Shown piece by piece: positions 10,691 through 21,677 of a stretch of 64,000 bases of DNA. Every line of letters begins with the position of its first letter. Position 1 is the first letter of the stretch. The translations under genes and the position numbers were made by a program. This DNA is from Reticulitermes speratus (taxonomy: Eukaryota > Arthropoda > Insecta > Blattodea > Rhinotermitidae). The stretch lies in the NCBI GenBank assembly GCA_021186555.1, contig JAJKFL010000004.1:7926001-7990000 (forward strand), written 5' to 3'. Under the pieces are notes generated by a model that did no database searches, had not been told where the DNA came from, and was given only the letters and a program-made list of their open reading frames with translations.

Positions 10691-13194
10691 TCGTTTTCCT
10701 CTGTTTCTCCAAGAACATTTCAGAATAGGATATCACTGAAGCTACAGACATCTAAGAACGTCACATGTTTGGAGCAATGTGACACTTAGTGTAGCCTTTC
10801 TGATCCCTGTCTCAGAGTTCTACATTTCTAGGCTGCCAGTGAATTTCTGTGGTTCGTGTGAGCGTTTCTGCTACTCGGTGTAACAGCGGGCAATGGCAAC
10901 TGGCAGTATTTACCAAGAACTTTTTTCCTATGTTTACTTTCCGTAATTTCAGAGTTTTAACTTTTTTAATTTGTCGCTATTAGATGTTCCGATTCATTAA
11001 ATTTGCTGAACATTTCACAAGGTAAATATCCCCCAGGAAAAGAGTTAATTAAGGTTTCAAGGATCATGGAAAGTTTAATTATAGAACATGTCCGATAGAA
11101 ATGTTGCCCAAATTTATCCGTGTCTGTCTACAGTGTCATTCCTTGCAGCAAATTCCGTCTCGAAAATCTGGTAGAACAAGGGATTCCTCCTTTCTTTTTT
11201 TTTTTTTTTTTTTTTTTGGACAGGAAGGTGCATTACTGTGTTAGGCCTAACAAATATCCCCTACTGGCTATTGTCATGAAGCAGTTAAATGTTTAGTGGC
11301 AGTTTCTGTCCAAACGTGTGATATTGCGTGATGAAAAATTATCTGAAACCAGCGAATAACTCTTTTCCAAACCAGTTGTTTGAAAACGTTAATCTTACCG
11401 TAATATATTAGCCTATTTCCTCGCATGGTCTACATATTTTTTATTAGAAACTCTCAGAGTATTTTAGACTCAGTAAAAACTTCATGCAGTTTTTTTTATG
11501 GTTCTTGTCGTTTTTAAGTCCTGGCCTATCACGATCGACTACATTACATATAACTTCTTTCCCTCCTTTATATCCTCTGGGAAGAAACTTTTAAACAAAA
11601 TAAATTCTCTCAGAGCCTATGTTCCCCACTCATGTTGCCACGTCAGAATTGTGTCGCATGAATTTTACACGAGCTATGAACTTGCCTAACATGGTATAAT
11701 GCGGGATTTTCCCGTTTTGTTGTGTCTGACATTGACAAAGTTAACCACTGACAGGGACTGTTTTCTAATGCGTAGCTTTAAATTGCGTATCACGCCGAAC
11801 ACTTTTATAAACACATTTATGTCTTCGTACAGGATAATCCTATGAACACATGTTTGGGATTTTTCTCAGCTTAAGTCTCTGTACCTATGAGGGTTAATCA
11901 CACATAAGTTGACAATGCATATGTTTTGCTTCTTGATTTTAAACCGTAATAATAACCACACATATTTAATTGTACTTATATCCCACTTTTTCCACACAGT
12001 GTTCACGATAAATGAGATATCGCATCTTGTGACCAGCTTCTTTATTCTCTGCTGATGTCCATCTGTACCCCATGATATCAGCCATCATCTTTAAATTTCT
12101 GGCTGCCAAGGTTTTGCTTTAGCGCTGGAAGCAAATGATATTCGCTTGGCTACGAATTGCCCTGATATAATGAAAATTGTTTTTCGTTCTTTGTTTAAGA
12201 AATTGTAAGCCATTTAAACTAATTTTCTGACCGACCCTCATCTCTCACTTACCTTGTTGTAGAGAACGATCCCTGCAAATCTGGTAGTTACTCAGTCCAT
12301 TAAAATCCTCCTTCTTTTGTGGAATTCTAAGGTTCAGACTGAAATAAGAAAGAGAAATGAGCCTTAAAAATGGAACTTATATTCACGTTTCTTTTTTGCT
12401 ATCAACATAAGCAATTTGAAACAGATTGTCCAATCTGCAATTCCATTCTTCGAAAGGCCAATTTTCAGCCCATTTTGCTTCCAAAAGGAAGTACGTAAGC
12501 TTACGTTTTCACATTTTTCTGGATGGCACCATTTCAACTTATAAACCTGTTGGTCGGTTTTTACGAAACATGATATGAATGTTTTGCAATTTTAGGCCAT
12601 CTTACAGTCATAATTTTAAATTCGAAACAATCAGTAATATCAATATAAACGCTCAAAGTTTTGAGGTAGGAAGTACACTAAAACCGTGTACTCTATATTC
12701 CTAAAACTGTCTGTTGTAATAGTAATAATTTAAACAAAAATATGCAATTATTATGAGTTTTTGCTTGTGTAAAATGTGACATAGCAACGTGAAAATTTGC
12801 TTTAGTTTTCGGATTGCTAACGATAAATAATTACCCACTGTAACTAGGGAAGAGCAATGTGGTGTGGAGACGGTACGTGTGACGAATACAGGCATGTACC
12901 TAAATTGTGTTAAACATTATTTGTAAGTGAAAATTACGAAAAGGTAGTGTGGAACTTGGGTTTTTATCCGACAAATGTAACGTGGTCAGAAGACGTATTT
13001 CAGTAACAGTTCTTTGTAATAACAATAAATTCTGTTCTATTAACATGCCGAGCCAACAGCCAAATGACCCATAACAGAAACAGCACAACATACAAACACA
13101 AATAACAAAGGACAATAAACAGGATACATAAAGAAACAAACACAACCAAAACAAACGAAAGAATACTTAAGTAATTCTTAGGACATCTTATGAT
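10691..13194. other. long stretch without recognised features
   Basis: About 2.5 kb of AT-rich DNA with only a T-run of more than 20 bases at about 11190-11217. Short open frames at 11498-11689 and 12701-13154 show no family resemblance. Confidence 0.5.
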
Positions 13195-13440
13195 ATAAAT
13201 TTCACCCTGAAGCAGGTCGTGAATGCCCAGAGAAGGAGTAGAAGAATAGCTCTACTCTTTCTTTAATCTCGGCGCTAAATGGGGGTGGGTGGTCAGCACC
13301 ACGGCCTGGCTGTTTTATCCCCGTGAATTAATCGGTACCAATTTATTAGAAGGGTGAGTGGACCCCAGGGCCGGTCTGGATAGATGCAGAAAATCTCGCC
13401 CCCACTGGTATTCGCTACCCGGACCGTTCAGCCCCTAGGG
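13195..13440 (-). mobile_element. tRNA-derived SINE, family SINE-E, decayed
   Basis: Similar to 3570-3852 over most of its length: AATAGCTCTACTCTTTCTTT, CTCGGCGCTA, CCCCAGGGCCGGTCTGGA and AAAATCTCGCCCCCAC match. The tRNA head is mutated (B-box reads GGGTAGCGAATACC in complement) and ends early. Confidence 0.8.
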
Positions 13441-13827
13441 ACTTGCCACCCTATGATATGAAAGTAAAAATAATATAAAATCTGACTTAATGTGATACTT
13501 TGCCTTCTGGCATATCTGGCAGGGGGACACTTTTTGAAGGATAAACTAAAGCGAGACTGAGGAAATCGTCGGAGTTTCCGAGTGGGAAATCGAAGAACAA
13601 TCAGATTAATGGAAAGTGGACAGGACTGCAAAAACATTAATAACAAAAATTGCCTCAAGTTGAAGTTTTGTCATGCGAAGTGCATAAACTGAAAATTTGG
13701 AGACAGTTGGCAAATAATAATAATCCAGATCTGTCTGGCAAATCGTTGATGAGAGGATGATAGGGTGTTTGTGAATAATGTACTGACAAACCATATGGGA
13801 GGAAAAGAAGACGTGTCCTTGTCTGTT
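13441..13827. other. no recognised gene
   Basis: Unique-looking sequence that leads into the tandem array starting near 13828. Confidence 0.35.
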
Positions 13828-14705
13828 ACAGTGCCGGCATTTGTCTGAAAGGACGAAGGACGGAACCACGGAGAACTCGGCGTAGCATGTGTGCCTGCCA
13901 ATATTCTAAACTTTGGGAAATGAAGAGACGTGCGGTAACCAGGTACACTGCTGGCATATTTCTGGAAGGAAGGCGGACAAAACCACGGAGAACTCGGCGT
14001 AGCATGTGTATCTGCCAATATTCTAAAGTGGGAAATGAAGAGACGTGCGGTAACCAGGTACACTGCCGACATATTTCTGGAAGGAAGGCGGACAGAACCA
14101 CGAAGAACTCGGCGTAGCATGTGTATCTGCCAATATTCTAAAGTGGGAAATGAAGAGACGTGCGGTAACCAGGTACACTACTGACATATTTCTGGAAGGA
14201 AGGCGGACAGAACCACGAAGAACTCGGCGTAGCATGTGTATCTGCCAATATTCTAAACTTTGGGAAGTGAAGAGACGTGCGGTAACCACGTACACTGCTG
14301 ACATATTTCTGGAAGGAAGGCGGACAGAACCACGAAGAACTCGGCGTAGCATGTGTATCTGCCAATATTCTAAACTTTGGGAAATGAAGAGACGTGCGGT
14401 AACCAGGTACACTGCCGACATATTTCTGGAAGGAAGGCGGACAGAACCACGAAGAACTCGGCGTAGCATGTGTATCTGCCAATATTCTAAACTTTTGGAA
14501 ATGAGACGTGCGGTAACCAGGTACACTGCTGACATATTTCTGGAAGGAAGACGGACAGAATCACGAAGAACTCGGCGTAGCATGTGTATCTGCCAATATT
14601 CTAAACTTTTGGAAATGAGACGTGCGGTAACCAGGTACACTGCTGACATATTTCTGGAAGGAAGACGGACAGAACCACGAAGAACTCGCCATAGCCTGTG
14701 AATCT
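13828..14705 (+). repeat. 114-117-bp tandem repeat, about 7.5 units
   Basis: Successive starts of CGTAGCATGTG lie at 13881, 13998, 14113, 14228, 14345, 14462 and 14576, with a mutated copy at 14690. Units contain TCTGCCAATATTCTAAA, GACGTGCGGTAACCAGGTAC and TTTCTGGAAGGAAGGCGGAC. Long open frames exist on both strands (up to 208 residues on minus, 183 on plus) because the unit has few stops and most units are multiples of three. The two 115-bp units would break any single frame, so this is not evidence of a protein. Confidence 0.9.
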
Positions 14706-15382
14706 GCCACTATCCAAATCGTGAGCTTTCCGAATACAAACACAAAACCTTACTGCTACACCAGCCCGTTCGTGTTTCTATATTTTTGTAACCTGAACGT
14801 ACATGAACAGGGAATAAGGAAGTCTGTACACGCCACGACGTGTGCTCGGAAGAAAATATGGTCAATATTGAAGCTGTGGATCAAAGGACTTAAGGCACTA
14901 GTGTTTACTTTATCGGTAAGTTTCGAACTTGATAGGTATCCCATATAAGAACTGTCTCCTTCCTCTGTAATCTCGTTTGCAAAGTCGCTCGGGAAGGCAG
15001 ACGATCGGTGGCGGAAGAATATAAAATAACGGGGAGTTTTGTTAAAAAGTTTTACATTAGCCCAGGAACTTAGTTATGGAGATTAATTGCCTGTCATTCG
15101 TTTTTCTAGTAAATTAATTTAAATTCTGTCGTGCTTGATCATTCCGTTTTGATGGAAATAACTTTCGCTTTCGGTAAAACGTCAGTATATAAAACAACGG
15201 TTTATTTTAGTAATATTGCAGTTCGCACATGATCAGTGACATATTTTGTCTTCTAGAATCTTCTTCATAGCTTACACACTTCAACTTAAAGAAACTTACA
15301 AATATTTTCGCGGAAGCTAATGTTTTCATAGAGGTGTTAATGAAGATTGAAACCTGAGGACCTGCAGCTGAAGACAATGTAC
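14706..15382. other. no recognised gene
   Basis: Unclassified AT-rich sequence. Confidence 0.4.
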
Positions 15383-15445
15383 TTCTATAAGCATAATAGC
15401 TTTTATTTTAACCAACACATGCAATACAATTTTGTCGTCATATAT

Positions 15446-15490
15446 ACCCTTACATATGTTTCGACTACTTATTAGTCATCATCAGGGGGA
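15446..15490 (-). ncRNA. hammerhead-like ribozyme motif, left arm
   Basis: On the minus strand: CTGATGA, one extra T, stem II GACTA/TAGTC with loop ATAAG, then GAAA and the palindrome ACATATGT as the reduced stem III. Stem I could use CCC against GGG next to one mismatch. Core residues fit CUGANGA and GAAA. Activity is inferred only. Confidence 0.55.
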
Positions 15491-15779
15491 TCAAAGTATA
15501 TAAACACAGACTACACATCCACTATAATAGTTGGTTCACATTCAATGTTAAAATAAGATGAACTATGTTCACTATAAAAACATGTAGCATTCTTGCTTTA
15601 GTGGTTAAAATATATAGGTGCGTTTGTTTTCCCTTTTGGTTAAAACGTTTAAAATTATTCAAAATTATTGGCAGTTGGTCTTGTTTCCTTCTCAAATGGC
15701 TGGTGAATTTATCTGCAGAGATATAGTATTGAAATTAGTATAAATTATATTAAAATTAACTATAATAAATACTTTGATC

Positions 15780-15822
15780 CCCCTGATGATGACTAATAAG
15801 TAGTCGAAACATATGTAACGGT
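15780..15822 (+). ncRNA. hammerhead-like ribozyme motif, right arm
   Basis: CTGATGA at 15784-15790, one extra T, GACTA pairing with TAGTC, and GAAA at 15807-15810, then ACATATGT. The stem I partner here reads ACGG instead of the AGGG of the left arm, which weakens pairing with the upstream CCCC. Confidence 0.5.
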
Positions 15823-15922
15823 ATATATGACGACAAGGTGTAGTGCATATGTTGGTTTAAATAAAAGCTATTATATAAGACAGAATGCACGGTGAATATA
15901 ATGTGAAATTTCTATAAGCATA

Positions 15923-16226
15923 GCTGTTTACATGCCGACAGATCGTAACATTTCAGAACACGTGAATCTTTACAATCATTGTACCTGTCAAGTTAAAATC
16001 CAATTACTTTTAAACTTTGCCGTTACATTGTATAGCGCAATGGTTAATGGAAATACGGACAGGGTTTATAAGCAACAAGTCTTTCCATTTTCCCCCAAAA
16101 TAAATTCTGCGTTTCGTCCGGATTTTACAAAAAAAAAAGGGGGAGGGGGTTATATCCTACACTGCCTTCAGCGATTGGTCTTTCTAATAGAATCCAACCG
16201 TATACTTTGCTAGTTGTATCGTTATA
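15923..16226. other. no recognised gene
   Basis: Spacer between two mobile elements; contains an A-run followed by GGGGGAGGGGG at about 16130-16149. Confidence 0.35.
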
Positions 16227-16656
16227 CAGAATGTATTTAAGATGCTTAAACAAACTTAAGGGGTGAATTCTTCCTACGAAGACAAAGAAAAAAATCATAT
16301 ATACATAGTCCGGAAGTGAGTTGTTTTTCGGTTTAATTGAAAGATTACTTTCTACAATAAGTTCCTTAACTATTTAATAATTTACTCACAACTGACACAA
16401 TACATTTACAATACACTTTCCCAGTTTAATAACTGTTGAGTTCTTATTGTTTACCAAGTCACAATCTACAACACATATTCAAAATTCCCCCCTCCACCGC
16501 TTAATTAAAACACGCATGGACAGGTCTGATCATGGGCCAACTTTTTGCCTATGGCTCCAATACTGTTTGCAGACACAAATTGATAGGAAATTTTTCCTTG
16601 TTTTTGTGTGGGGAACTCAATCCTGAACTTTGTCCTGATATTTCAGATACACCCTA
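16227..16656. mobile_element. Tc1/mariner-type miniature element, copy 1
   Basis: Flanked by TA on both sides, with diverged inverted ends: CAGAATGTATTTAAGATG on the left and, in complement, TAGGGTGTATCTGAAATATC on the right. Pairing between the arms is recognisable further in (AAACTTAAGGGGTGAATTC against its counterpart). It is homologous to 18775-19324 along most of its length, including CAATACATTTACAATACAC and GTTGAGTTCTTATTGTTTA. No intact transposase. Confidence 0.65.
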
Positions 16657-17408
16657 TATACCACATAGACACATTTTAGTCTTCAAAGTCCTGTTACATT
16701 CTACGAGCTGCATGTACTCGTACATATTTTTGGAGCATATTTTATTTTTCTAAAACAAGGAAAGTAGCCATATCAAATTTACTCCATAGCTTTAATTAAT
16801 AACAAGACTAGAATATGTATTATTGCTACCCCGAAAGGAGCTCTTGTTTTGTGTCCTGGTCTCTGCAGGAATCCATAAATTATTATTATTGTATTTTAGA
16901 AATAGTTGGTTTTAGAAGTCCTCACGTATGCAATTTACCCGCACGTCAACACTATTAATAAATTCAGAAAGCATAAAGACAGAGAGCTTGTAGATAGAAT
17001 GCCAAGATACACGTGACAACGGTAAGAGTGATTGAAGGCACGTAAATTAGGTTTCACTGCCAGACAGACGGCAGGAGACAAAACTGTGTCATTTCTTGTT
17101 TCTTTAACAATGTTTCTTAATCAGAACATACTGGATCGAATGGTAGGATGAGGAACTGGAACGAATGCTGAAAGAAGCAGTCATGGCGTGTTATGATATA
17201 TTATTTCAGTATTTGCCTGGAGTAACTGAGGAATGTCATGGAAAACCTCAGGGCAGTTGGTGTCTCGATCGAGAGTCGAACAAAGCACCTCCCAGATAAA
17301 AAACTATTCTGTTTATTGTCTCTTAGTGTGTGCACCGTAAGCATGTCCCTCTTCTTCAACATGTCGTTTTTGTCGCTCCTATTGTAACCGGATAAATTAT
17401 TGCTCTTG
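16657..17408. other. no recognised gene
   Basis: Unclassified; no repeat family recognised. Confidence 0.4.
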
Positions 17409-17570
17409 ACTAGGAAGGTACCACCACGACCAAACCAGTTGTGGGCCCACCCAGCAGATTGAGTGAGGATTACTTTCTCGCAGGTAAAGCGGCCTAAGCG
17501 TGAAATTACCGGTTACCCCTCGACCTATATAATTTCAAGGGCAATAACTGCGTAGAGCCTCATTTCCGGC
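17409..17570 (+). mobile_element. SINE-F-like fragment
   Basis: TTTCTCGCAGGTAAAGCGGC followed by CTAAGCGTGAAATTACCGG matches the tail of 10228-10415. The upstream part (CAGTTGTGGGCCCACCCAGC) lacks clear A and B boxes. Confidence 0.45.
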
Positions 17571-17696
17571 CACACGTCTTTATGACGTCATGCTGTGGCA
17601 CAGAAGCAAATATCCTTTACTTTTACACAGAACTTCCTTTATTTTTGTTGTTATTTATTTCGACATTTATCACTGTTGTCATAGAGGCAGGTCTTA

Positions 17697-17839
17697 CTTG
17701 CTTCCGCCGCAGTGTAAATCTTCAAGGGTCAAGCAGTCTTCTGCTTGGCCCTTGAAGATGACACCGAGAGGTTGTCCCGAAACGTCGGTAGCTAACTACC
17801 AATCTACGCCGCGTAACATCCCAGAAGACCGAATATCTT
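17697..17839 (+). mobile_element. family A hairpin element with 8-bp TSD
   Basis: Flanked by AGGTCTTA at 17689-17696 and 17840-17847. It begins CTTGCTTCCGCCGCAGTG, contains a near-perfect small hairpin at 17718-17759, and then the family core TTGAAGATG, TTGTCCCGAAACGTCGG and CGCGTAACATCCCAGAAGAC. The left arm is shortened compared with 22612-22860. The hammerhead-like core has T in place of the essential C before UGA. Confidence 0.75.
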
Positions 17840-17998
17840 AGGTCTTAACGTCATTACTTTCTTTGTTGGTTTCATTTCTTCTTCTGTCGACTTATAATTC
17901 AAGTCACTCCGTCCTTCTTAACCTTCCTTGACATTGGATGATTCCTCACTTGGTTAAACAATTTTTTACTTTTACGGAATTCCAAGATTCATAACTGC

Positions 17999-18163
17999 CA
18001 TTTTTTCACACTATTACCACCGTGCATTTTTAAATCAAATAATTAAACCAACAAATGCACTATTTTGACCACTTTTATTGTAGCCTGTGTCTGGCAGTTC
18101 AAGTGACATAGGCTACAGTAAAAGTGGTCTAAATAGTGCATTTGTTGGTTTAATTATTTGATT
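17999..18163. mobile_element. family B short hairpin, no ribozyme, 11-bp TSD
   Basis: Flanked by TTCATAACTGC at 17988-17998 and 18164-18174. Inverted arms of about 54 bp (18033-18086 and 18110-18163) include AAACCAACAAATGCAC and its complement, around a 23-nt loop. CACCGTGCAT at about 18019 is the family end signature in complement. It lacks the CTGANGA and GAAA core. Confidence 0.75.
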
Positions 18164-18204
18164 TTCATAACTGCGTTTAAACAAGTCATGTTTTACACGT
18201 TGTG

Positions 18205-18425
18205 CACAACATGAAGTCGCGTGAGGAGTGGAGGTATGGCTCCACTTTTTACAAACCTTGGCACTAGATGGAATTAAACGGCCGCTTTAGACCTGGGGAA
18301 ATAGCCGCCGCTACCCACTGAATAGGAGGGTGGGTAGGCCTCCGTGTGGACGTTTCAGAATAGTCGCATCTTGGTTTTCCAGCCCATAGTATAGTTACTA
18401 TACTGACTGAGCCAGTTAAATCCTG
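18205..18425 (-). mobile_element. SINE-E, decayed
   Basis: GGAGGTATGGCTCCACTTTT, CCTTGGCACTAGATGG and GGAGGGTGGGTAGGCC match the SINE-E body in complement. The tRNA head is badly eroded (CAGCCCATAGTATAGTTACT). Confidence 0.7.
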
Positions 18426-18659
18426 TACATACTCGTACCTTGTACTCCATTTTCCTTGAAACCGTTTTAATGTTATTCTTCCATCCAAGCTTAGGTCTCC
18501 ACATTTCTCTTCTTTTGAGGTTTCCCGACCACTTTATTTATGGGTTAATTTCTCAGTTCACCCCTTACGCAGCGCGTATAACGTTCTCCTTGATTTTATG
18601 TATCTACTAGCTGCATATAAGTATGAAACATAGGCTTTTTATTTGTAGAAGAAACTTTC

Positions 18660-18774
18660 CGATTTCCTTGACCAGCACTCCGTCAACAGTCGTAATGTGC
18701 AGGAAGCGTAGAGTTGTGTTGAGAATATTAAGGGGGCTGATCATATGAGATCTCAGTTGGCTTAATGTGGTATA
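18660..18774 (+). pseudogene. Tc1/mariner-superfamily transposase fragment
   Basis: Reading the frame of CGT AAT GTG CAG gives RNVQEA, a stop, then VENIKGADHMRSQLA and another stop. This matches the fragment starting at 19330 (VENIEGTDQLRTQLA), which resembles the C-terminal part of insect IS630/mariner-type transposases. It ends where the miniature element at 18775 starts. Confidence 0.5.
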
Positions 18775-19324
18775 CAGAGTGTATATAAAATGCTCGGAAA
18801 TATTTACAATTCAGTTCTTAACATCAAAACGAAAAACAATTTTTATAAACATATGTCTGGAAATTAGTGACTTTGTATTGTAATTGAAAATTTTACACTT
18901 GTGCTGTAATATCTTACTTACGCCTGACATAATACGTTTGCAATACACGTTCTGAAATTAATAGCTGTTGGGTTCTTATTATTTATCATGCTACAATTCA
19001 CAACAAATGTTCAAAATATTCTCCACCTGAAATAACGCAGGTAAGGACAGCTCTAATCATAGAATCTCGAGCCCTTTCAAAGGCCCCGAGGCGGTTGCGA
19101 ATGTTGTGACAGGCGTAAAAAATGCGTGGATAAAGTGTCTCGTCATTTGCAAGTGGACCTGAATACACTATTGGTTTTAAGTGTCCTCACAGATAAGAAA
19201 CTAAAGTATTGACTGGGTCAACTCGTTTTCGGCTGTACGTCGAGAACTAATTGCGGAAGTTTTCCTTGTTTTGGAAAGGGAAACTCACTCCTGAAGTGTG
19301 CCCAAGTACTTCAGATAAACCCTG
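18775..19324. mobile_element. Tc1/mariner-type miniature element, copy 2
   Basis: Begins CAGAGTGTATATAAAATG after TA and ends TCAGATAAACCCTG before TA. The complement of the right end (CAGGGTTTATCTGAAGTAC) pairs with the left end imperfectly. Longer than copy 1 (550 against 430 bp); the extra sequence includes GCCCCGAGGCGGTTGCG. No intact transposase. Confidence 0.65.
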
Positions 19325-19329
19325 TATGA

Positions 19330-19440
19330 TGTGCAGGATGCGTACATTCCTAGCCGTGTTGAGAATATTGAAGGCACTGACCAGTTGAGGACTCAATTGG
19401 CTACATCTTGTGCGCAATATGTAACAAAATTCCGGAATGT
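19330..19440 (+). pseudogene. Tc1/mariner-superfamily transposase fragment, second copy
   Basis: The frame gives DVQDAYIPSRVENIEG and then DQLRTQLATSCAQYV, similar to the last part of mariner-type transposases and to the fragment at 18660-18774. The frame stays open to about 19546, but I see no recognisable residues beyond 19440. Confidence 0.45.
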
Positions 19441-19889
19441 TAGTCTTATTCTAACATATCATCAAACTGCAATCCGTGACGTCTTTTGCAGTTATAAGTT
19501 CGAAATTTCGTACTTTCCGCGACTGCATGCAGTGCATCCGCACTGATTTTATCACATTCCTCTTTATATATTGGGTGGTAAATTACCATAAGTGCCGTTC
19601 CAATAGAATGACAACCCTCATTGGTTGCAAGATAGCTATATTCAGTAAGATCCGAAGTTGATGGTCTGGTGGGTATCACTGGATCATTAATGTATTGCTA
19701 GTGCAAATGGAGAGACATGCTGAAATATTTAATGAAGTCTTGGAGCCTTAGTTAGAGGACGTTAAGACGTTTATGATTTTAGCAAGACTAGGAACGTCCA
19801 CATTTTGCCTTGACTGCTTCTCAGTGGTTAAATGACATGATACCAGGAAAGTGGATTGGTCGCCGAGAACATGTAGATTCGCCTTCTTG
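19441..19889. other. no recognised gene
   Basis: Unclassified sequence, perhaps further transposon debris. Confidence 0.35.
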
Positions 19890-19985
19890 ATCTAACTAAC
19901 TAACTCCATGGAGCAGAGTCCTTCTTGAGAAGCTAACAGGTCGTCAACTAGTCAAGAAATTCCCCGCGTTTTATGGAACCCGAAG
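19890..19985 (-). mobile_element. RTE-like retrotransposon 3' UTR tail
   Basis: In complement this matches the last ~95 bp of 56945-57455: GGGTTCCATAAAACGCGG, CTTGACTAG, GACGACCTGTTAGCTTCTC and CTCCATGGAGTTAGTTAG. The copy starts at the stop-codon region of the ORF, so it is a severe 5' truncation. It ends in the same (GTTA)n microsatellite. Confidence 0.85.
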
Positions 19986-20039
19986 CCATTGCTTAAGTCA
20001 TACCAAAGAATCAGTCCAGGACCGAGGCTCTGTATAGTG

Positions 20040-20215
20040 TTTTGTAACATGGTAATTTTTTTACGGTTAGGAGTTGTTAGCACCTCGCCCAACCCCCAAG
20101 CTGGAGGTCCACCCCTTGTCGGCTGTCCACGACTGCATATTCGCAGCTACCCTTCATATCCGGAGGCCGTTCCTCCATCCGCTACCCGAGGACGCGCCAT
20201 GCGGTGTTGACAGGG
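20040..20215 (+). repeat. GC-rich block, unclassified interspersed repeat
   Basis: A GC-rich segment with CCCAAGCTGGAGGTCCACC and CTACCCGAGGACGCGCC. Its translation (AGGPPLVGCPRL) looks familiar from insect interspersed repeats, but I cannot name the family and there is no second copy in the window. Confidence 0.3.
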
Positions 20216-20239
20216 ACACACTAATCATGGATCATGGAT

Positions 20240-20475
20240 TCTGGATCACCAGACCTATATCCTCTAGATTTTCTCTGGGATGCCACTGGAACACTGTGTG
20301 TATGTGAATGTCAAACGTCCGCGGACTAATGAGGTACAGAAATACATTCAAGACAAATGTAACACAAGCGGTACGGCTACACTGCACGCAGTCGCTGGAA
20401 GCAAAAGCGCATTCGCGGAATATCCTTTGAGCCTTTGCCAGAATGAGCTTGTGTTCCCGGAATTTTGTTACAATG
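20240..20475 (+). pseudogene. mariner-type transposase C-terminal fragment
   Basis: From about 20248 the frame reads SGSPDLYPLDF and then LWDATG, the motif around the third catalytic acidic residue in IS630/Tc1/mariner transposases, here D rather than E. The rest shifts frame (VYVNVKRPRTNE) and continues to about 20475 in the manner of these proteins' C-termini. The first two catalytic aspartates are absent. Confidence 0.65.
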
Positions 20476-20805
20476 TATATATTATTGGTGTACCATAAAT
20501 CCTACGAAACTCCTCTTTGTGTGCAACAGGTACCATATAGAATTCATGGCCAGGTCTGTAGACATGAAGCCATGGTCATTATAGTTACAACTCCCTGATT
20601 GACGATCTAATAGACTGGTGACTTGATAGAACGGAACAACAGAACCGAACTTGATTAAGGCAGAGTGAAAGGCATTGAACCAGCTGGTGACCTTTAGCTT
20701 TGTGTAAAAGGTGAGTCAGAAAACTATTTAAAAGTTTCTGTAATTTTAACCTACAGATGCACATAATTGTCATTAGATTCACAGTAGTATTTTAAAAAAC
20801 TGAAC
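20476..20805. other. no recognised gene
   Basis: Unclassified sequence leading into a decayed hammerhead-like motif. Confidence 0.35.
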
Positions 20806-20845
20806 TTCTACATGTTTCGGACCTTTTTGGTCTATCATCAGGTAA
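20806..20845 (-). ncRNA. decayed hammerhead-like motif
   Basis: On the minus strand CTGATGA is followed by T, a mismatched first pair, GACC pairing with GGTC, then GAAA and ACATGT. Stem I pairing is lost. It is probably a remnant of a family B element whose other parts I cannot delimit. Confidence 0.45.
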
Positions 20846-21119
20846 CCAATTGTTATTTTATAAAACAATTACTTATTTAAAAGCTTTCTGACATTAAGTA
20901 CCCAGGACTGAAGTCTACACTGCCCTCAGTAAAAGCAGTTACGACAAAGATTAAGAGTAAAGAGTTAATTTAATTTAATTATTTTAATTTACTGCTGACC
21001 TAAAAGTGAATGGGGCAGTGTTAATGATGATAAAGAATAAGACAGCGAATGGAGGAATTGTGTTGAAATAAAGAACACAGAATTACTTTCTTGTGTCCTG
21101 GAAGCTAATTATGAGATTT

Positions 21120-21153
<34 letters not shown>

Positions 21154-21154
21154 T
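21120..21154. repeat. (TA)n microsatellite
   Basis: About 34 bp of alternating TA with one C, directly at the truncated 5' edge of the SINE-A copy that follows. Confidence 0.9.
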
Positions 21155-21404
21155 CGATTCCCGATGGTGTCATTGGAATTTTTTATTGACATAATCCTTT
21201 CGGTCGCACTATGGCCCTGGGGTCGACTCAGCCTCAAACAGAAATGAGTATCAGGAATATTTCCTGGGGGGTAAAGGCGGCCGGTGCGTATGGCTGACAA
21301 CCTTACCACTTTCATGTTCCGATTGTCTATAAATCTGGGAGCCGCAACCTCCTGGGACCCTCAGGGCCTGTCCAGGCCTGTAATGGGATTGCTTTACCTT
21401 TACC
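21155..21404 (+). mobile_element. SINE-A, 5'-truncated at the B-box
   Basis: Starts inside the B-box (TCGATTCCCGATGG) and follows the 24302-24611 copy closely through CACTATGGCCCTGGGG, CGGCCGGTGCGTATGG and the tail GGGATTGCTTTACC. The A-box is missing, so the internal promoter is lost. Confidence 0.85.
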
Positions 21405-21677
21405 ATATTTACAGGATGGTTAATAGAAGCCCGCTTGAGGTTGGTTAAATACGTGCTTGCTACAGTAGCTCAAACATTGAGACATGATCCCTACGAGTAT
21501 CGGAACAGTGGCTGCTACTATCCTATCATTTAATGATATGCTGATAGAATCAATTGCGCAGCCTGCTGCACTTGGAAGCGGCGTCCTTAGGCTAAAGTCT
21601 TCTTTTTGTACCCGAATAAATTAGAGTCGTATACGTAAGGATCTCCTGGGATCGTGGAAGAAGGAAAAACAAGGACG

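Larger units (their letters stand above)
15396..15909. mobile_element. family B element with two hammerhead-like motifs and 13-bp TSD
   Basis: A 514-bp unit flanked by the perfect direct repeat TTCTATAAGCATA at 15383-15395 and 15910-15922. Inverted arms of about 105 bp (about 15396-15498 and 15771-15875) surround a 270-bp AT-rich centre. Each arm holds a hammerhead-like core (15446-15490 minus; 15780-15822 plus). The right side continues to the family end signature ATGCACGGTGAATATAATG. A 13-bp duplication fits target-primed reverse transcription better than a cut-and-paste transposon. No coding capacity. Confidence 0.8.

Noticed and set aside
14023..14701. 208-residue minus and 183-residue plus open frames
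   Set aside because: Both come from the 114-117-bp tandem array. Units of 115 bp break the frame, and the two strands are equally open.
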